A DNA stretch of 37,919 nucleotides, from NCBI GenBank assembly GCA_036574075.1, contig JAINCN010000020.1:1-37919 (forward strand), in the 5' to 3' direction. The DNA is from Deltaproteobacteria bacterium (lineage in GTDB: Bacteria; Desulfobacterota; Dissulfuribacteria; Dissulfuribacterales; UBA5754). Position numbers and translations under genes: made by a program. The notes under the pieces were generated by a model, which worked only from the letters and a program-made list of their open reading frames with translations, was not told the DNA's origin and did not search any database. Below are positions 32,459 to 37,919 of the stretch, in pieces (the stretch's first letter is position 1; each line of letters opens with the position of its first letter).

Positions 32459-32917
32459 TCAATAATTACGCCACACATCGCCTTGCTGTTTGAGAATCTG
32501 CCGGCTGTTTCCTTTCTGACGATTCCCGTTACCTCTGGATGCGGTGCTTTCCCCTCTGCCCTGTTCCTCCTTGTTTTCTTTCAGGTGCGAGACGCGTTTG
32601 ATGGAGGTAATGGTCTCCTTTCCGGATAAGGTAAAGGCGACATAGTCGCCTACCTTCAGGGAGCCGTAGGACGTCTGTGTGCCGTTTTCCGTCAGGACGA
32701 TGAGGTTGGGGGCAAGGGAGTAGCCCGAATCGTCGATGACGATCGCTTTTGGGTCGATATGGTCGATGGTCCCGTAAAAATGCGGTTCCTGTTCCATTTG
32801 TTCGATCGGAGAAAGGACCACGCCCTCCTCACACGAAACGATGTCAGGGGAAAGAAGGATCGGTCCGCAAAGGAGCATTATCGCAACTGCCTGGGGTATG
32901 AATCTCTTGCTTTTCAT
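32459..32917 (-). CDS. Small secreted protein of unknown function next to pilY1
   Basis: The 152-residue product has a Sec signal peptide (KSKR, then a hydrophobic run and a cut near SPDIVSCEE). A compact beta-rich middle follows (FYGTIDHIDPKAIVIDDSGY to VGDYVAFTLSG), resembling small OB- or SH3-like periplasmic domains. The tail of about 40 residues is Lys/Arg/Gly/Asn-rich and probably disordered. I do not recognise the family. It starts at ATG 32917 with GGAGG nine bases upstream, follows pilY1 in the same direction after 151 bases, and so is probably part of the pilus-tip operon. A role in PilY1 secretion or pilus assembly is a guess from position only. Confidence 0.7.
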   Translation of the reverse strand: MKSKRFIPQAVAIMLLCGPILLSPDIVSCEEGVVLSPIEQMEQEPHFYGTIDHIDPKAIVIDDSGYSLAPNLIVLTENGTQTSYGSLKVGDYVAFTLSGKETITSIKRVSHLKENKEEQGRGESTASRGNGNRQKGNSRQILKQQGDVWRNY

Positions 32918-32979
32918 TGAAAATGCCTCCGAATCTCATTCTGTTTTTTGGGGGAAAGACGAACCGGGAACCGGCAAGT

Positions 32980-33015
32980 TATGCTCAGGGGAAAGATTAC
33001 TCCCCCCTGAGCATA
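32980..33015. other. Perfect 12-bp hairpin between pilY1 and the small secreted gene
   Basis: TATGCTCAGGGG (32980-32991) pairs perfectly with CCCCTGAGCATA (33004-33015) around a 12-base loop. It lies about 55 bases past the pilY1 stop and 63 before the next start. No T tract follows on the minus strand, so it is more likely an attenuator or an mRNA-stabilising stem than a strong terminator. Confidence 0.6.
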
Positions 33016-33068
33016 TGGGCCCCTCACGGTCATCAGACAAAAGGAGCGTTTTTCCAGGTCCCTGTATA

Positions 33069-36000
33069 TCATCTTTCAATCCAGTAATAGAATCCGATCC
33101 TCATGGCCTGTTCCCTCACGGTAACCGTCCCGCCCTGGGCGCTGGCAAAGATCTTGAGTTCCTCAGACTCCCTGTTCGGATTGGAGGGCAGGCGGAGAAA
33201 GACAGGATTGTGGAGGAGGTATGGGTATCCTATCCCAGTCGGCGGAACGGGAACTCCGTTGATCGGTATCGTGTCGTTCGAGTCGATGATGCCGTCACCG
33301 TTGATGTCGAACTGGGGTTTATCGAGACGGGCACCGCTGCATGCGTCCATCTCGTGGAGGATGGACTGTCCACCGCCAGAGCAAGGAGATTCGTTGGGGA
33401 TGAAGGTGAGAAGTATGGCCTTGCCGTCCCGAATGAAGACATCCTTGATGACCCGCTCTCCAGAGATGGGAAGATCGAAGTACCATCCGGCATGGGCGAT
33501 GGCCTCGTCCGCTTCGTCTGTGACTCCGTCTCCATCATTGTCCTCATTGTCAGTGGATGTCACTGAACCACCTGGGTTTGTCTTCTGGGGCGCAGTATCA
33601 GGTACCGTGTACCAATGGGCCTTGTTGTCCGTAAGCGTCCTCAGATAATGGCCCATGTAATTCCGTTCGTCTATGACCTCCTGCTTGAGTAGTGTCACGT
33701 CCGCCGGTTGGTTCGAAAGCCTTCCGTCCGCCCGGTTGAACGATCCGAGATATTCACTATCGTCCGCATCGTCTCCATAGTCCCAGATCCCATAGACACT
33801 CTGGATGGTGGCATCGGTCCGGTCTGCGTCGCAGAGATATTTACCTGTGCCGAAGACGACCATGTATCCGTGTTCTTTGCAGTGCTTCATGACATCAGGT
33901 CGTGTGGTAATGGGCTGACCCAACGCCTGGAAGAGGGGCTGGGGGTTGGTCCCGTCCGAGAAGGCGATCTCCCAGTTTGCAGGGTCCCCCTTGAGCCCCT
34001 TGAGATCGAATTTCCAGAGGTTTCCCTTGAGGTCCCCGGCATATGCGTAATCGGCCACGAAATCGGCGTTTACGTCCACAACTGCTGGGGTAGAGAGGCC
34101 GTTGTCGCCTCCGATGCCAGTGTCGATCTTGCGGATGAGCTGGCCGTTCAGCGCATCCACCACATAGAGGACCGCGTTACCGTTTGCACTTCCGTAACCG
34201 TTTCCGAAGATGACGGCCCAGCGTTTGCCACCAGGCTTGGTTGTATCCCTGACCTGTACGATGCTCGGGACGCTGAAGCTGTAGCCCATGTCAGGATCAG
34301 GCGAGGAAGGAAACTCCCAAAGGACACGGGAAGCGGCCGATGTCTCGTCCGTTATCAGCTCGGCGTTTTCGATATCAAGGGCGAAGTACCCTTTGCCGCC
34401 CTTTCCGAGGCCGCCGACGAGAAGGGTCTGGGTGGAGCTGATCTCCTTTGCCACTGGTGAGAGGTCCACAAAGAACTTGTGATTACTCTGGTACGAGGGG
34501 TCGGCCAGGGCCGGAAGGTTTTCGTACACAAACCCTGGCACATACGCAAATCGTTCATTTCCCGTTTCTGTATCAAAGGCGTGGAGCATGCCGTCGTTTC
34601 CGCCTACATAAATGGTATTATCCACGAGGAGGGGGGCGGAGTGAACGAGGTCGCCGAGCTTGCGGGAACGGGCCCGAAATCCGCTCACCTCCTTCCCCCT
34701 GATGAAGTCCACGATGTTTCTGGCCTTCGTGTCATCCGTGCCCCATGCGGGGTCAAGGGCGGTTTTCTGTTGATCGGAAAGGCGGTCGAAACGGAAGGGG
34801 ACGCCATTCGTTCCGTTGTGGGTCACGATGACGCGGCCCGTGTCCCAGTCCTGTAGCTGGAGCTGGTCGGAGGCACTCCAGAGGATGTCGCTCGGTTCCC
34901 TTTTGATCTCTCCTGTCAGGGGGTCAACGGGAAAGGCCTGGAGGTCCCCGGTCCATTGGGATCCGTCATAGGAAGACTGATAAAGGACGGTACCTGAGTT
35001 CAGCTCCTCGCTGTTTACGGAGACAGAGGCCCCGGATGCGAGGCGCCCCTCGATGTTTTCCATGATGGAATGAATGGATTCCACGAGTTCCTCTGGGTTT
35101 GCTGCGCTGAAGAAGGCCCCGCGCCCGTTCACCGAGGCGTGCCAGAGGTCGTCGATCTTGTATGGGCATGCCCAGCAACTGTGTGGATTCGGCCAGACTG
35201 GGGCGGAAAGGATCCCTGCCTTTACGTTCTGCAGGCATGGATCCGTGCCGTTTTGCGTGTAATATGGCACGTCGAGGCTCCCGTAAAGCCCGAATGAGAC
35301 CCCATATGTCACCATGTGCTGGTGGGATGCATCGTCACAGGAATTGGTGGGGACTATGTTGTCCAGGCCGTTGGCAAGATCCTCCTTGTAGAACTTCATG
35401 GCCACGTCGGCGAGGGTGTCCGAGTTCCCGTCTGCGTACGGGCTTCCTTGATCGCCGTCCTGGTTGCCTACGCCTGGGTCGCTTCCGTTCCAGTAGCCAT
35501 CGGTCATGACGATGGAAAAGGCCTGCTGGCATGCGCCACCATCTTCGGGCAGGGTCCACGGCGCAGATCCAAGGTTTCCTGTCAGCCCGTCGTCCGCGTC
35601 AAAGTACCTGCCCACGTCGAGGAGCGCCGTCCGTAAGGGTGTCCCGCCGTCTGAATCGATCCCGTAGAGCCGGTCGAGGAGCTGGTCGGTCGAGTCCACG
35701 TTTACGGAGCCAGAGGTAAACTCGAACTTCACCGCATCGGCGAGCGTGCTATGACCGTTGCTCCCAGAGTGCCTTTCCACCTTTACTTTTCCACTTGTCC
35801 CTGCGTTAAAGGTGTAGGTCCCCAGTGAGACCCACTCTCCGCAGACATTGCCGGGTTCCATCCTCTGGTTTTTGTACACGATCGTGTCTCCGCCGGCATG
35901 GGTGATAGTATATTTTGCATGCTGATCCCGGTTATTATAGCAGTTCCACCAGGCATATACGGTATAGTCCCCAGATTGTGGTAGATTTGGGGTCCATGTT

Positions 36001-37484
36001 GCATATCTTCCGCTCGTTGTTGTGTAACGTGCATTGTTGTTATACGGATTCGGCGAACCTGAATTGTACCATCCGCTCGTTTCGCTATACGCGCTGTCTT
36101 TGTTGTCCACGATTATGGCATCCGTATAGACCTTTATGGGCAGGACCGGCTGTCTGACCCCTGTGTTGATGGTGTAGATCCCGACATAGACCCTTTCGAG
36201 ATCCGCGATCGAACGGGAGACCGCCGCCTTGGCCGTGAGTTCCCGTCTCCTATAGTAGCTGAACCAGTTGGCGAAGTTCTGGAGATCTTCGAGATCCGTT
36301 TTGTAACGCACGAAATTTCCCTGTTCGTCGTACACCTTTGGCCTGATGCTGTCCGGGACCTCTGCAATGGTCCGCAGGACGAGCTCTCCGGTCTCTATAA
36401 GATCGTCGGCTCTGATGAACTGATAGTATTCCCGGGTCCAGTTGGTCCCGTTGTGAACGAAGTTCACGAGCCAGACCTCGCCTGGGTCTATTACCTCGTC
36501 GCCATCGGCGTCATTTACTGCAAAATAGTGGGCGTTTCTGATGTCCACTTTTAAGGTAGGCCCGGTATAGTCGAACTTTACTGCGTCCGCGACAGTCGAA
36601 TCCCCGGTGCTTGCCGCATGACGCGAAATTCTGACGCTACCTGTTCTACCTTGGGCAAACTGGTACTGACCAAGGGGGATCCATTCTCCGCAGACCCCGG
36701 GCTTGGGCGTATTATTCTGATCCGCTCGCTGGTCCTTGTAAATAATGGTAGGGGACCCTGTGGAGTCGATGATCGTGATCTTTGCATTAGTGTCGCTATA
36801 TGTGCTGCAGGGCCACCAGGCGGAGACGTCATAGCTTCCCGTAAAAGGGATGGACGGGGTGAAGACGGCCTCGCTCCCGTTGACTCTGGTATCATATGAA
36901 GATCCATTGTATTCCGGCCAGTGATTCGATTCTCTCCAGGTCCCCGTTTTCCTGAACGCAGGGTAGCGGTCCTTATTGTCAACGATGACTGTCCCCTCAT
37001 CGAGACTAAGATAAACGTCGTTAAGATCGATGGTTGGTGTGTCGTACTCGGGATTGGAACGAGGGTATCTGGTATCTGCGTTTTGGTGGTTAGGCCACGG
37101 CAGATAGGTTACGTGTTGATTGTAGAAGATCCGGTTGTATCCGCTCCACCGGGTCTTCCAGTAGCCCTTTGCTGCACCGTCAAGATGACTTCTATAGACG
37201 TTGTCATCAAGGTCGTAAATATATTGATAATAGGTTCCGGAGGCCCAGAACATGCCCTCTGTATCCTCGGTCAAAAACTCCCAGTCCATGCTTCCCGAGT
37301 TGTCATAGACGAACATGATGTTTGGCGGCGGGGAAAGGACGGAGGTCTCCATGGGGATGTCGCTGACGCAGGCGGCGTGGAGGGGGACGGCCTCCCACGG
37401 GATGATGAGCCCAAGGGTTGTGAGAAACGTCACTATGCCGTTGACGCGCCTTTTCCACCCGTTGCAGAAGATCCTGTTTCTCAT
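33069..37484 (-). CDS. pilY1: PilY1-like type IV pilus tip adhesin with two golvesin-like modules
   Basis: The 1471-residue protein has a signal peptide (cleaved near HAACVSD), a von Willebrand A domain with metal site DNSGSM (residues 61-66) continuing at SDGGTPLRTAL (about 609) and MTDGYWNG (about 665), and the PilY1 beta-propeller (about 930-1300) with APLLVDNTIYVGGNDGMLHA. A calcium-loop candidate, DVNADFVADY, lies near 1135, and DINGDGIIDSND near 1391. Inserted in the vWA part are two homologous modules of about 135 residues (about 166-305 and 456-590), each running from IVDNKD to ADAVKF with a WTPxLP- and CGEW-type core, resembling golvesin-like carbohydrate-binding domains. PilY1 promotes pilus extension and adhesion. 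AAGGGGGCGAG precedes the ATG. Confidence 0.92.
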   Translation of the reverse strand: MRNRIFCNGWKRRVNGIVTFLTTLGLIIPWEAVPLHAACVSDIPMETSVLSPPPNIMFVYDNSGSMDWEFLTEDTEGMFWASGTYYQYIYDLDDNVYRSHLDGAAKGYWKTRWSGYNRIFYNQHVTYLPWPNHQNADTRYPRSNPEYDTPTIDLNDVYLSLDEGTVIVDNKDRYPAFRKTGTWRESNHWPEYNGSSYDTRVNGSEAVFTPSIPFTGSYDVSAWWPCSTYSDTNAKITIIDSTGSPTIIYKDQRADQNNTPKPGVCGEWIPLGQYQFAQGRTGSVRISRHAASTGDSTVADAVKFDYTGPTLKVDIRNAHYFAVNDADGDEVIDPGEVWLVNFVHNGTNWTREYYQFIRADDLIETGELVLRTIAEVPDSIRPKVYDEQGNFVRYKTDLEDLQNFANWFSYYRRRELTAKAAVSRSIADLERVYVGIYTINTGVRQPVLPIKVYTDAIIVDNKDSAYSETSGWYNSGSPNPYNNNARYTTTSGRYATWTPNLPQSGDYTVYAWWNCYNNRDQHAKYTITHAGGDTIVYKNQRMEPGNVCGEWVSLGTYTFNAGTSGKVKVERHSGSNGHSTLADAVKFEFTSGSVNVDSTDQLLDRLYGIDSDGGTPLRTALLDVGRYFDADDGLTGNLGSAPWTLPEDGGACQQAFSIVMTDGYWNGSDPGVGNQDGDQGSPYADGNSDTLADVAMKFYKEDLANGLDNIVPTNSCDDASHQHMVTYGVSFGLYGSLDVPYYTQNGTDPCLQNVKAGILSAPVWPNPHSCWACPYKIDDLWHASVNGRGAFFSAANPEELVESIHSIMENIEGRLASGASVSVNSEELNSGTVLYQSSYDGSQWTGDLQAFPVDPLTGEIKREPSDILWSASDQLQLQDWDTGRVIVTHNGTNGVPFRFDRLSDQQKTALDPAWGTDDTKARNIVDFIRGKEVSGFRARSRKLGDLVHSAPLLVDNTIYVGGNDGMLHAFDTETGNERFAYVPGFVYENLPALADPSYQSNHKFFVDLSPVAKEISSTQTLLVGGLGKGGKGYFALDIENAELITDETSAASRVLWEFPSSPDPDMGYSFSVPSIVQVRDTTKPGGKRWAVIFGNGYGSANGNAVLYVVDALNGQLIRKIDTGIGGDNGLSTPAVVDVNADFVADYAYAGDLKGNLWKFDLKGLKGDPANWEIAFSDGTNPQPLFQALGQPITTRPDVMKHCKEHGYMVVFGTGKYLCDADRTDATIQSVYGIWDYGDDADDSEYLGSFNRADGRLSNQPADVTLLKQEVIDERNYMGHYLRTLTDNKAHWYTVPDTAPQKTNPGGSVTSTDNEDNDGDGVTDEADEAIAHAGWYFDLPISGERVIKDVFIRDGKAILLTFIPNESPCSGGGQSILHEMDACSGARLDKPQFDINGDGIIDSNDTIPINGVPVPPTGIGYPYLLHNPVFLRLPSNPNRESEELKIFASAQGGTVTVREQAMRIGFYYWIER

Positions 37485-37496
37485 GTTCTCGCCCCC

Positions 37497-37919
37497 TTAA
37501 AAGTTTCTTTTGAAACCGATCTCGATTACGGCACGGCCGTTTCCTGTGTTGCTCAGGCCGAAGATGCTGTAACTGTGGACAGGGTTTGTCCCGCCGCCCA
37601 TGACGAGGGAGTCGCCGGGTTCATGCCCAGTGTAGAGGACCTGATAAAAGACGTTCCCGCCAGGCATGCTCCCTGGGTGTTTGATAAACTTGCCAGACTT
37701 GCTGGCGATGAAGCTCGTTAGTCCGAAGATCTCGTTTCTTTCGATCTCCCCGTTTCCGTTGGCGTCAACGGTGATGTCCGGCTTCCCGTCGTCGTCGATG
37801 TCATCCTGCAGGCCGTCGATGTCATTCTGCAGTCTGAGGATTTTGGGCTTGTCGTTCGGGTTTGCAGGGTTATCGAGGCGGAAGTTTTCCAGGTCCAGCG
37901 GGTCCGTGTCCTGGAGAAT
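37497..37919 (-). CDS. C-terminal part of a pilus-cluster protein, probably a minor pilin (PilX-like), partial
   Basis: The minus-strand frame is open from the window edge to TAA 37497-37499, giving 140 residues. It contains an acidic, Asp/Asn-rich stretch (GLQDDIDDDGKPDITVDANG) that could bind calcium, and ends with SYSIFGLSNTGNGRAVIEIG and a basic terminus, a beta-strand ending typical of minor pilins such as PilX. The N terminus, with the diagnostic prepilin helix, is outside the window. Its stop lies 12 bases before the pilY1 start within the ribosome site, so the two are co-translated. The pilin assignment rests mainly on context. Confidence 0.6.
   Translation of the reverse strand: MLQDTDPLDLENFRLDNPANPNDKPKILRLQNDIDGLQDDIDDDGKPDITVDANGNGEIERNEIFGLTSFIASKSGKFIKHPGSMPGGNVFYQVLYTGHEPGDSLVMGGGTNPVHSYSIFGLSNTGNGRAVIEIGFKRNF

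Overview
The window is a high-GC bacterial chromosome segment, most likely from a Desulfobacterota-type (sulfur-cycling, delta-proteobacterial) organism. The evidence is gene content and order: gap-pgk-tpiA-secG-tRNA-Leu, ahcY-metK, a Sat-CysC fusion and a large PilY1. The genus cannot be told from sequence alone. No plasmid or phage backbone genes are visible.

Region 1 (about 340-15,024, all cas genes on the minus strand) is a type III-B (Cmr) CRISPR-Cas locus. In transcription order it has a TIGR02584/NE0113 CARF protein, cmr1, cas10/cmr2, cmr3, cmr4, cmr5, cmr6, a Card1/Can2-like CARF nuclease, a TIGR02710 CARF-HEPN protein and cas6. Cas10 keeps its GGDD cyclase motif and Cmr4 its target-cutting Asp, so the locus looks able to cut RNA and make cyclic oligoadenylate, with three different CARF proteins as readers or terminators of that signal. 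There is no cas1, cas2 or CRISPR array in the window. Three toxin-antitoxin modules sit at gene boundaries inside the locus: an intact AbrB/PIN (VapBC) pair, a decayed ribbon-helix-helix/PIN pair on the opposite strand, and a DUF6922/AbiEii-like pair whose toxin has lost its core.

Region 2 (15,221-27,516) is central carbon metabolism: tRNA-Leu(GAG), secG, tpiA, pgk and a divergent 419-residue GAPDH homologue; then a large dikinase with a PPDK-like ATP-grasp and phospho-His domain but no PEP barrel, translationally coupled to a classical gap gene; then ppsA on the plus strand. Region 3 (27,653-32,230) holds the SAM-cycle pair ahcY-metK, two tRNA-Ser genes, and an APS kinase fused to an ATP-sulfurylase-like domain whose catalytic motifs are degenerate. 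Region 4 (32,459-37,919) is a type IV pilus tip cluster: a small secreted protein, PilY1 with two golvesin-like modules, and the 3' end of a probable minor-pilin gene.

A dispersed structured repeat links the regions. Two complete 172-bp copies (18,979-19,150 and 24,721-24,892) share terminal inverted repeats and two hairpins with the same hexanucleotide loop; four partial copies lie at 1-40, 102-212, 27,565-27,625 and 32,404-32,457. I regard this repeat, the toxin-antitoxin scars in the Cmr operon, the barrel-less dikinase and the degenerate Sat-CysC as the most unusual content.
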